Shown here in pieces: positions 18,413 to 26,591 of a stretch of DNA of 64,000 nucleotides (the stretch's first letter is position 1; every line of letters begins with the position of its first letter). Origin of the DNA: Eubacterium sp. OM08-24. GTDB lineage: Bacteria > Bacillota > Clostridia > Oscillospirales > Acutalibacteraceae. A program made the position numbers and the translations under genes. The notes beneath the pieces were generated by a model. The model was given only the letters and a program-made list of their open reading frames with translations. It was not told the DNA's origin and made no database searches. The stretch lies in contig NZ_QSTA01000001.1 in assembly GCF_003438075.1 (NCBI RefSeq), forward strand, positions 934,391 to 998,390. Reading direction: 5' to 3'.

Positions 18413-19564
18413 CTATGCCCTGTGAATAGAATTTTTATATTCAAAATTTATTTTAGGCGGATTAACTACTACACCATGCGAAAGTTCTATTTTTGGCTCA
18501 CTAATACTAAAACTTATTGTAGGTGAGTCAATACTTTTAACCTTAACTTGATTTAATTTTTCAGAAGTGGTACATTTTCCAACAATTTTCGCTGTTTTTG
18601 GTATAACTACACTACTTAATATAACTTTTGACATTTCAGGCTTTTCAAATTCATTAACATTATTCTCAATATAAGTAGTTTTTGGCTTAGTTATATTAAC
18701 CGGTTTTAATTTATAATTTTCAACTTTAGATGTAGGTATAATTACCTCCGACGAATTTATCTCAATATTAATAGGTTTTCTATTTAAAGATACTTTGGGA
18801 AAGTTTATCCCACTTTTTGGTAAATCAGTCATCTTATAAGTTTTAATACTTTTTTTAGTAAGATAAGATTTACTAACATGGATATATGGTAATACTTGTA
18901 ATTTCATTGGAACAAAATCAGTGTTAATTTCATCCGGTACATTTGTAACAACCAAAGGTAATTTCTTAGTTATATTATTTTGAATTTTTACTGATGGTAT
19001 CTGTGCCGTTGCTACGGAAACACCATTTGTTTTAATTAACTCTAATTTACCAATCTGAACATTTTTCAAAGATGGAGTAGCTACATAAGATTTTTTTAAA
19101 TTCAACTGTACATCTGAAAATTCACAGTTTATGTTCTTTGGATTAATGCTAACTACTTTATTGGGCATTGAAACATAAAATCTATTGATTTTTTTATTAG
19201 TAAATTTTAATCCGACATTTGGTATATCAGGTAATGTAACACTATGCTTGTTTACAAAATCAACTTTTTTATATTTGGAAAGTGTTTTATTCACACAATT
19301 AGTTGCATTTAAAATATTACTGCTAAACTCAGAAATATCAGTTTCAAATACTCCAAACCTCTTGTTATAATTTTGAGGAATCAAAAAATTTTTCATATAT
19401 CTTTTTTTGATTTTGAAACGTGGTACTTTCACTTTTCTCTGTCTTTCAAGACGGTTGACAAAAGCTTCACGTTCTTGATATTCAGCATACAACTGTTCGT
19501 AATTTTTTCTTTCTGCTGAAGTTAATTTCTGAATTTCGTCCTGCGATAGAATTTTAAATGCCAC
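18413..19564 (-). CDS. Beta-rich T7SS-linked protein of unknown function
   Basis: About 383 residues. After a charged helical N-terminus (LSQDEIQKLTSAERKNYEQL, then a Lys/Arg-rich stretch) the protein is a long series of short strands with repeated K-P-x-I/V and P-x-V/I-x-I motifs. It has almost no cysteine, no signal peptide and no membrane helix. I recognise no family. It sits between the ESAT-6-like genes and EssC, so a structural or chaperone role in the machine is plausible. GTG at 19564 has AAGGGA nine bases upstream; GTG at 19573 is the alternative. Confidence 0.7.
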   Translation of the reverse strand: MAFKILSQDEIQKLTSAERKNYEQLYAEYQEREAFVNRLERQRKVKVPRFKIKKRYMKNFLIPQNYNKRFGVFETDISEFSSNILNATNCVNKTLSKYKKVDFVNKHSVTLPDIPNVGLKFTNKKINRFYVSMPNKVVSINPKNINCEFSDVQLNLKKSYVATPSLKNVQIGKLELIKTNGVSVATAQIPSVKIQNNITKKLPLVVTNVPDEINTDFVPMKLQVLPYIHVSKSYLTKKSIKTYKMTDLPKSGINFPKVSLNRKPINIEINSSEVIIPTSKVENYKLKPVNITKPKTTYIENNVNEFEKPEMSKVILSSVVIPKTAKIVGKCTTSEKLNQVKVKSIDSPTISFSISEPKIELSHGVVVNPPKINFEYKNSIHRA

Positions 19565-19640
19565 CAAAATCACATCCCTTACATAACAAATGCGGCTCTA
19601 TTTGTAATTTAACAAACAGAGCCACATATAAGCCGAATAC

Positions 19641-19958
19641 TCAGCCCTGTCCGCCGCCTCTAATACTTTCAGCAATCTGTGCGTCAACTTTTTCAAAATT
19701 GTCACGATTTCCTTCGAGAAGACTTGACATTCCTTTAATCATTGCCGGAAGACCTGCTTCCAAACTTGTTACAAATTCTTTATAACTTTTATCAAAAAGC
19801 TCAATCAAAGCATCTTTGGAATCGCCTTCCATTTCGGCGATAGCTGCCTTAAAAGCTGTTTCAAATTCAGTTCCTGCGTTAGCATATTTAGTAGCCAAAT
19901 TATCAATATTTGTTACCGATGAGGCTACATTCTGATTAACAATTCTACAATCTGCCAT
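19641..19958 (-). CDS. ESAT-6/WXG100-like small protein (no Trp)
   Basis: A 105-residue, all-helical protein with a hairpin turn at MEGDSKDALIELF, the position of W-x-G, where Met replaces Trp. The second helix is followed by a flexible Gly-rich tail (IRGGGQG). It is the third of three tandem small helical genes upstream of EssC. It is probably a T7SS substrate or structural partner, perhaps forming heterodimers with its neighbours. Confidence 0.75.
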   Translation of the reverse strand: MADCRIVNQNVASSVTNIDNLATKYANAGTEFETAFKAAIAEMEGDSKDALIELFDKSYKEFVTSLEAGLPAMIKGMSSLLEGNRDNFEKVDAQIAESIRGGGQG

Positions 19959-19987
19959 AATATAATACCTCCGTTAAATATAATTAC

Positions 19988-20335
19988 TTAACCCTGTGCA
20001 CTGCCAGAGTTCTGGTTACCCTGACCAAGCTGATCATCAACACCCTGATCATCACCGGGAATTTGCATTTTTATTGTGTTACAAATTTCTTTGAGTGAGT
20101 CAAGCATTTTTGTAAGATTATCAGTAACATTTGGAAGAATACTTGTATCGTAAAAAGCCTTAAAACCATTAGCTGCTGCACCCGAAAAACTGCTTGGAAT
20201 AAGTCCGTCAATTTCAGATTGAAGCTCACTGTTAATTCCTGTTACCTGACTCTGATAATCGTCCACTGCTTTAATAGCAGCATCCATCATTGCCTTTGTG
20301 ATGTTAACCGTACCGGTTGAACCCATATTTGCCAT
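19988..20335 (-). CDS. ESAT-6/WXG100-like small protein (SFSG turn)
   Basis: A 115-residue helical protein with central turn SSFSGAAANGFKAFYD, equivalent to W-x-G with Phe for Trp. The C-terminal 20 residues are low-complexity (Gln, Gly, Asp, Ser), as in secreted WXG100 proteins. GGAGG precedes the ATG. It is the middle member of the tandem set. Confidence 0.78.
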   Translation of the reverse strand: MANMGSTGTVNITKAMMDAAIKAVDDYQSQVTGINSELQSEIDGLIPSSFSGAAANGFKAFYDTSILPNVTDNLTKMLDSLKEICNTIKMQIPGDDQGVDDQLGQGNQNSGSAQG

Positions 20336-20348
20336 AAATATTTACCTC

Positions 20349-20666
20349 CTAAAATAAATGACTTAAATTTTCAAAACCTGTAAATACATCCTTGTAATAA
20401 CCATTACCAATAACTGTATCGAGTGTATCGGATATATGGTTAACTACAAGTGACATATTTTCTATTGGTTTTAATAAAACATTTTTAGCCTCAAGCTGAG
20501 CCTCATGCCCTGCTTCGGTATCCATTGCTCCTGCAAGTTCCTCATACATAGTACTGAGTTTTTCTTTTAATTTATTGGTGCGTTCTTTTAATGCACGCAT
20601 ATCTTGTGCAGCAGTATTGAATTTTTCTTCATCAACCACAAGGTCTTTGGATAAATATGTAGCCAC
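20349..20666 (-). CDS. ESAT-6-like small helical protein
   Basis: A 105-residue helical-hairpin protein (turn near LAGAMDTEAGHEAQLEA) without a WxG tripeptide. Starts with GTG at 20666, which shares its G with the stop codon of the TPR gene; GGAGGTG lies seven bases upstream. It heads the three-gene set of ESAT-6-like proteins. The family assignment rests on length, helical pattern and context. Confidence 0.7.
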   Translation of the reverse strand: MATYLSKDLVVDEEKFNTAAQDMRALKERTNKLKEKLSTMYEELAGAMDTEAGHEAQLEAKNVLLKPIENMSLVVNHISDTLDTVIGNGYYKDVFTGFENLSHLF

Positions 20667-22180
20667 TATGCTTCACCTCCACTTTGCGCAGTTTTTATCT
20701 GCTCTAAGATTGGTTTACGCATTTCATCGGACAATAAGTCTGCAAGCTTTTCAGCTTCTTCAAATTCTCCGAGATCTATATGACATTGTATGCGGAATGT
20801 AAGTACTAAGAGGTCCGTAGGATCTTTAATCATTTCGTTTCTTAAGTATGTAAGAAAATCTCTGTATTCTTCATCAGCCTTAGGATAGCCTTCATCCTTT
20901 AACGCTTTAATAAGGCTGTATTTACCGATATATTTACTCTGAGGATCAGAACTGTTAGCGAGTTTTGATGCATACACTTTAATGTGTTCATTATCTTTAA
21001 CAATTGTATAAGCTGCCACATATAAACGATAAATATGTTCTGTTTTTTCCTGAGAATAAACAGGATTCACATCGACATCTAACTTGCTATAATCAGATTC
21101 ATGATTTTGAGCTATCGGTGTCATATTTTTTTCAAGATCCGGTGAGTTACGCCTTGCCTTTGCCGCCATTTCTCTGCCATATCTTTCAATTTTCTGTTCA
21201 CCATACTTGCGTCTTACAGTTTCAACAGCAATATCAATTTCTCGTTGACCCGGTTTTACTACAGGTTTTGTTTCTAACTCAGTCAACTGTTTTACTGAAA
21301 ACCCTTCATTAAATGAATTGATTGGATTTTCAGCCGCATTGATACACTTCAATGCCATATTTGAATTTTCGAGTTGAATATATATTTCAGCTGCATTGAT
21401 ATAACTGTCAACAATACTATTGACTTCCGGCTCAACCACACATAATCCTTCAAAAATTTTATCTATTGCCAAATAAAGATGTTCCTTATCACCGTCAAGT
21501 TCATAACGAGCGTTTTCATAAGCAACCCAATCAAAAAACAGTTCTTTTACAGGTTTTGCAAAACGTTCGGCACGGTCAAGTTCTTTTTCTGCTTCCTCAA
21601 GCCTTTCCTCTTGCAAAAGAATATTAAAAGCAATTCTGTATCCCAAATACTCTGTCGGAGCAAGCAACTTCATTTGATTAGCTACTTCTATACCGTTTGA
21701 TGTTTGACCGCTCATACTGTAACTTAAAGCCTTACGTTGAAGTACATCCATATCTATGCCGACAACTTTTTCAGATTTTATTAAGTTTATTATTGCATCA
21801 TTGTACCTGTGAAGATCGAAACAAAGCATACCCATTATTTTGTATAGCTGTCCCACCACATTAGGTGAACAACCAATTTCATCAGCTTTTGCGAACATTT
21901 CTAATGCTTTAACCGGTTGATTAGATGTGGCATATGCATAACCAAGGTTAAAATACCGATCACCATTATCAGCATCATTTTCAACTGCAATTTTGTAATG
22001 CTCTATTGCGTTATCATAATCCTGTTTAGACATATACGCATTACCTGCACATTGATGAGCATCAGAATTATTTTCATCAACTTTGAGTGCCTCATCTGCA
22101 AGTTTTAATGACTCATTATATCTGCCTTGTACAAAGGCAAGACGAGAATCTGCTATCAATACTTCAATAGAAATTTCCAT
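20666..22180 (-). CDS. TPR-repeat protein of the T7SS locus
   Basis: A 504-residue cytoplasmic protein. Tetratricopeptide repeats cover roughly residues 1-260 (for example ADEALKVDENNSDAHQCAGN, YDNAIEHYKIAVENDADNGD, YFNLGYAYATSNQPVKALEM), with another helical repeat near the C-terminus (IQCHIDLGEFEEAEKLADLL). It overlaps the first ESAT-6-like gene by one base, so the two are co-translated. A role as substrate chaperone or assembly scaffold is inferred. Confidence 0.75.
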   Translation of the reverse strand: MEISIEVLIADSRLAFVQGRYNESLKLADEALKVDENNSDAHQCAGNAYMSKQDYDNAIEHYKIAVENDADNGDRYFNLGYAYATSNQPVKALEMFAKADEIGCSPNVVGQLYKIMGMLCFDLHRYNDAIINLIKSEKVVGIDMDVLQRKALSYSMSGQTSNGIEVANQMKLLAPTEYLGYRIAFNILLQEERLEEAEKELDRAERFAKPVKELFFDWVAYENARYELDGDKEHLYLAIDKIFEGLCVVEPEVNSIVDSYINAAEIYIQLENSNMALKCINAAENPINSFNEGFSVKQLTELETKPVVKPGQREIDIAVETVRRKYGEQKIERYGREMAAKARRNSPDLEKNMTPIAQNHESDYSKLDVDVNPVYSQEKTEHIYRLYVAAYTIVKDNEHIKVYASKLANSSDPQSKYIGKYSLIKALKDEGYPKADEEYRDFLTYLRNEMIKDPTDLLVLTFRIQCHIDLGEFEEAEKLADLLSDEMRKPILEQIKTAQSGGEA

Positions 22181-22261
22181 CTTATCACTCCTTCACTAAA
22201 ATTAAAATGATATAAATAATTTAAAACGCAATATTTTGAAATCAATAATTTTAAATGTCGG

Positions 22262-22614
22262 CATACCACCTGTAAATACGGCGATTGCTGTTACACCTGT
22301 TGGAAAATGTTATACGCTTTGCTTTCGTGTAATTTGGCATTCAATGTGGCAATATCACCGTTTCCAAAAGCTTTATCAACAAGTGCTATTGTATCAAATC
22401 CGCCCATGGCGGTACTCATTACCTTTGTTACCGATGCTGTTCCTTTGATAAATTTACCAAAGCCGGACATACATTTAATTCCCTTGCCGGCAACTGCACC
22501 TAATTGTCCAAGTCCGGCAAAAGCCGCTCCGCCGATTGCACCGCTTATTGCGCCTGAGAGTGCTCCATCTTCGAAACCTTCTAGGAACGAACCTCCGTTG
22601 GCAATAATTTCCAA
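22262..22614 (-). pseudogene. Remnant of a T7SS toxin linker region
   Basis: A near-identical copy of the glycine-rich linker of the GH-E toxin at 25346-25683 (same GGSFLEGFEDGALSGAISGA stretch and KCMSGFGKFIKGTASV). One T is missing near 22304, which shifts the frame at the end. No secretion domain, HINT domain or toxin tip is attached. It is a decayed cassette or recombination scar, not a functional gene. Confidence 0.8.
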
Positions 22615-22817
22615 AATTTCATTTTTAAAAATTCAAACGCAAATTTATAATAAGTTTTGGACATATAAACTAATAAGAACCAAAACTCTTAGAATACAAG
22701 TAAATTGCTTGTTTAACAAATTTAAAAGACTTCATCACATTTTTGGGGCGAGAAATACTAACGACAAATCAAAGATAACGATATAATAACTTAAACTATT
22801 AGCCTTAAGTATTCATC
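22615..22817. other. Non-coding debris between toxin remnants
   Basis: An AT-rich stretch with no supported ORF, no terminator with a U-tract and no RNA gene that I can recognise. It separates the decayed linker copy from the orphan WHH cassette. Confidence 0.4.
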
Positions 22818-23912
22818 TTAAAAAGATAGTTTATAAAGTGCACTCAAAAATCCAGTAAAACTGTCTGCAATTTTGCTGGATGCAAGGAATCCAGTATCTT
22901 TATTTTCAAGTTCGTGGTCGCAAAACCATACTGAGCCATATTCATTCTCGGATAAGTTCATACAGATTGGATTACCGCCTGAGTCGTCGCCGATTGGGAG
23001 AAAAAAGGGTGGAATCAAATTTTCATTCACCATACTATTGTAGATGCGAACAATATCATCAAAATTGTCATTATCTTCATCTTCATAGAAAACGAACAGC
23101 TCTCGTATGTCAGAATTGTTTGTACTATTAGTTGTAACATCAATAAAACTAAAAGCTAGGTCTTCTTCCGGAGTTCCGCCATTATCTTTCATCATAAAAT
23201 CTTTGTAATCAGATGGAAGGAATTTTCCCAACATTTTTTCAAAACGCTCCAAACTATCTTTTGTAAGTTTTTTCCCAGAATCATAAAGTTTCATAATATT
23301 CCTCAATAATTTATTTTTTACAATTGATGCACCACCGGTATGGGCAAAGCCACCTAGCATACAATCATGAACATCTCTCCGTACTAACAACATACTTTTA
23401 CCATCCTCCATACGATGCCAAGTATAACCTTTTGGAGGTTTAGAACCACTAAGCCCAATAGCATTATTAGCCTGTGAAAAGTCCGAGGCATTGTTACCTG
23501 TCATATTAATCTTAACCGGATTTGGATAATCAGGGTGTGCATAAGGCTTAAAATCAGGATACCCTTCTTTGCTGTATGTCGTCGAGCCGTCTTTGTTTTT
23601 TATCTCTTTAATTACGCCTTGTTTAGGTTTTCGATTAGCATAATTTGCATTATGAACCAAGACACTATTATTTCCAACAAAATAAGTATGTAATCCATCT
23701 ACCTTGAAATTATAAACCGTTTTGAACTGATCATCAAGTTTTTCACGATAAATTTGCTCAACATAAAGAGTATTTCCATTTTTATCAATAAGTTCTGCAC
23801 CTATCCACAATGACTCAGCACTGACAAAACCTTTATCTTTCACATAATATGGATGGTCATATGTTGAAATAATATTTTCACCGTTTATTGTGAGATGAAC
23901 AATTAGTTGCAA
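22818..23912 (-). CDS. Orphan cassette: truncated HINT, WHH-type nuclease fused to SUKH immunity
   Basis: A 364-residue frame with no N-terminal secretion domain. Residues 4-88 are the second half of the HINT domain shared with the other toxins (STYDHPYYV to the cleavage-type end VHNA). Residues 90-200 are an HNH/ENDO VII nuclease of the WHH kind (TGNNASDFSQANNAIGLSG, YTWHRMEDGKSM, AHTGGASI), but the usual second His of W-H-H is Arg. Residues 207-364 are a SUKH (Smi1/Knr4-like) immunity protein, which has its own ATG at 23294 with GAGG upstream. Toxin and immunity are thus in one frame. The TTG at 23912 has no obvious ribosome site, so only the immunity part may be made. SUKH proteins are known partners of WHH nucleases. 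Confidence 0.8.
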   Translation of the reverse strand: MQLIVHLTINGENIISTYDHPYYVKDKGFVSAESLWIGAELIDKNGNTLYVEQIYREKLDDQFKTVYNFKVDGLHTYFVGNNSVLVHNANYANRKPKQGVIKEIKNKDGSTTYSKEGYPDFKPYAHPDYPNPVKINMTGNNASDFSQANNAIGLSGSKPPKGYTWHRMEDGKSMLLVRRDVHDCMLGGFAHTGGASIVKNKLLRNIMKLYDSGKKLTKDSLERFEKMLGKFLPSDYKDFMMKDNGGTPEEDLAFSFIDVTTNSTNNSDIRELFVFYEDEDNDNFDDIVRIYNSMVNENLIPPFFLPIGDDSGGNPICMNLSENEYGSVWFCDHELENKDTGFLASSKIADSFTGFLSALYKLSF

Positions 23913-23941
23913 TTACTTTATTATAACATCAAGCAATAAAA

Positions 23942-24520
23942 TCATAAAACAGATTTTCTGTATATATCAAAAACCTCAGTATTATTCGTTTCCAACAATT
24001 CTTCAAAAGACTCAATTCCGTATTTTTCAAGATACTCAAGTTCATTATCAGAAATTGGTACAGTAAATAACCAATTTACAATGTGATCATCTATAACCTG
24101 TCCTTGCAAGTTTTCCCAGTATGTTGGATAGGTATAGTAAATATGTTTCATTTCTAATTTATCGTCATAATCTCTTATAATATTAGGAACTACCATTCCA
24201 GGTCTACATGAATAACTATCTTTTATTATATTAAAAGCACAAGATGCTATGATATTAGGAAATTCAACAAAATCATTTACACACATTCCAATAAATTCCA
24301 CTCGTATTTCATGTTCATGCTCATCTACGAGTCCTATGGTATAATTTGAAAGTCCAATAGTTGAATATGTTGAAAAGCCAATATCTGGTCGATTTTCTCC
24401 AATATATATATCCACCTTAAATTTGTTTGTTTCATCTGCAAACGATATTACTTTTGGGTCTAATTTTAAAGAATTATGTATCAACTTAAATATTTCCTTT
24501 TTATTTTTCATATTATTCAT
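23942..24520 (-). CDS. SUFU-family immunity protein (YqcF-like)
   Basis: A 192-residue cytoplasmic protein of the suppressor-of-fused domain type (motifs SFADETNKFKVDIYIGENRP, YTIGLVDEHEHEIRVEFIG, a central ...ASCAFNIIKD, late FTVPISDNELEYLEKYGIES). SUFU proteins are immunity partners of HNH-type toxins, for example the YqcF antitoxin of the B. subtilis LXG toxin YqcG. It lies directly downstream of the GH-E nuclease gene, so it should neutralise that toxin. GAGG precedes the ATG. It looks intact although its toxin gene is damaged. Confidence 0.82.
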   Translation of the reverse strand: MNNMKNKKEIFKLIHNSLKLDPKVISFADETNKFKVDIYIGENRPDIGFSTYSTIGLSNYTIGLVDEHEHEIRVEFIGMCVNDFVEFPNIIASCAFNIIKDSYSCRPGMVVPNIIRDYDDKLEMKHIYYTYPTYWENLQGQVIDDHIVNWLFTVPISDNELEYLEKYGIESFEELLETNNTEVFDIYRKSVL

Positions 24521-24596
24521 ATTTTACCTCAATCTTAATTATATTTCATTTATCTTATCATAAGTCAATATACTACGATTTATGCTAGAACTCACA

Positions 24597-26224
24597 TTAA
24601 TCACCCAAATAAAAATCAGTTAAATCCTCACAAGTATGACTTCTATTCGATGAGGGAAGTTCAGGACGATAATGTGTATAATCATTATGCTCATCTAAAA
24701 ATTGCTTTCTACTAATTCCACGTTGTTTAGCACTTATTTTATGTTTTCTAAATTCATATCCTGGTTTATGCCCCATATCCCACGGTTCATTAAAGTCTAT
24801 TGGTCTTCCAGTTTTCGGATCGCGTACTACACCATCAGGTGAACTTGCCTTTGCCTCATTCCAAGTTTTATCTCTCACACCTTTTCTATACCCTGAGGGT
24901 CTGCTATACAAGTCGCCTGCATTATGAACCAAAATGCAATACTCACTGACAAAATATGTATGATAATCTTCAACTTGAAAGTTATAGACCTTAACCGATT
25001 CATCACCTAAGTTTTCTCGGTAAAGCTGTTTAACAAGGACAACATTTCCATTTTTATCAATAAGTTCTGCACCTATCCACAAGGCTTCGGCGCTGACAAA
25101 ACCTTTATCTTTCACATAATATGGATGGTCATATGTTGAAATAATATTTTCACCGTTTATTGTGAGATGAACAAGACTTGATGTTTCCCTGATATATGTT
25201 TCAAGAACCTGCTTAGTAGATACTTCTAATGTTTCTGCATCTGCAGCATAGACCATGTCTCCTGGCTTAATATTTTCAATTGCAACCAAGCCACTTGCGG
25301 TAAGAACAAGTGTACCTGCAACAAAGCATTTCATTGTTGTAGTCATACCACCTGTAAATACGGCGGTTGCTGTTACACCTGTTTGGAAAATGTTATACGC
25401 TTTGCTTTCGTGTAATTTGGCATTCAATGTGGCAATATCACCGTTTCCAAAAGCTTTATCAACAAGTGCTATTGTATCAAATCCGCCCATGGCGGTACTC
25501 ATTACCTTTGTTACCGATGCTGTTCCTTTGATAAATTTACCAAAGCCGGACATACATTTAATTCCCTTGCCGGCAACTGCACCTAATTGTCCAAGTCCGG
25601 CAAAAGCCGCTCCGCCGATTGCACCGCTTATTGCGCCTGAGAGTGCTCCATCTTCGAAACCTTCTAGGAACGAACCTCCGTTTGCAATACTTTCCACCCC
25701 TCCGGATACGCCTCCTATACAAGCACCTAAAATAGCACCCCAACAGGCTCCGGCAATAATTGGTCCTACACCTGGAATCAAAAGTACAGCAACAGATACA
25801 ATTACTATTGCTATTGTAACTATCAATTTCCAATGCTCTTTACACCAATCTGCTGCCGATTGTACACCATCACAAATGTGTTCAATAACACTTTTTTCGC
25901 ATTCAGGTTTCAGATAAGAATACTTTGTGTAAAAATCTTCTTTTGATTTCTTTATTTCCTCTTCTGCCGCTGAATCTTTTCTTGATGCTGTTTCGATGAA
26001 TTCACTAAGCTTATTATTTAACTTTTTTAAATCTTCGATTTTGGATTTTTCACTTTTTGACGAGGAACTGATACTATCAACAGTATCCTGCAAATTGCAA
26101 GTACTGCTGTCAACACCTTGTAATGTACTGAGTTGTACACTAAAATTATTTTAGGACTTGATAATATCATCACTTAGACCACCTATACCATTAATTTTAT
26201 CTTTGTATAAGTTATCGTTGTCAT
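24597..26224 (-). pseudogene. T7SS polymorphic toxin with HINT and GH-E nuclease; N-terminus broken
   Basis: An open frame of 498 residues (24597-26093) holds most of the shared helical secretion domain, a glycine-rich hydrophobic linker, a HINT domain (KCFVAGTLVLTASGLVAIEN to YCILVHNA) and a GH-E nuclease tip (PWDMGHKPGYEFRKHKISA, ...HYRPELPSSNRSH). The ancestral start region is visible up to the ATG at 26224 (MTTIT), but it lacks one base there, has an in-frame TAA after DDIIKS, and has a short deletion in the LGTLKNTLQG segment. The tip is intact; secretion from this copy is doubtful unless TTG at 26093 is used, which would lack the first helix. Confidence 0.82.
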
Positions 26225-26246
26225 AAAGGCTACATTTAATTGTTTT

Positions 26247-26591
26247 TTATTTTTCTACTGCAGATTTTTGTTCATGCCATTCATCAATTATTGAAAGAAG
26301 TTCGTGAGTTGGAATAGAACACCAATTTCCCATTCCATCTTCAGCCAACATATCATAAATGGTTGTATTTTCTTTTTGAATGACTAGTTCACAAATATTC
26401 CCTGATATATCTTTTTCCTCCGCTTTTCCATGTAAAACATCATTAATATTTTCCTTTATCCATTCCTCAAAAGTTCCAACCTCAACGAAAAAAAATGTAC
26501 TTAGCAGGGCATATTTTTTATCAAAAAAATCAATTGTCAATTTTTTCTTGCCATTATCAAGTGTTATAGTCTTAAACTCTTTGTCAATCAT
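26247..26591 (-). CDS. Immunity protein for the EndoU toxin (probable)
   Basis: A 114-residue soluble, acidic protein (starts MIDKEFKTITLDNGKKK, includes HELLSIIDEWHEQ). Its ATG immediately follows the TAG of the EndoU toxin gene, the standard toxin-immunity layout. I do not recognise a named immunity family; the assignment is by position and size. Confidence 0.7.
   Translation of the reverse strand: MIDKEFKTITLDNGKKKLTIDFFDKKYALLSTFFFVEVGTFEEWIKENINDVLHGKAEEKDISGNICELVIQKENTTIYDMLAEDGMGNWCSIPTHELLSIIDEWHEQKSAVEK

Noticed and set aside
25255..25917. A 220-codon + strand ORF rich in Pro and Ala, antisense to the GH-E toxin linker
   Set aside because: It mirrors the glycine/alanine-rich linker codons; similar shadows occur opposite every copy of the linker.
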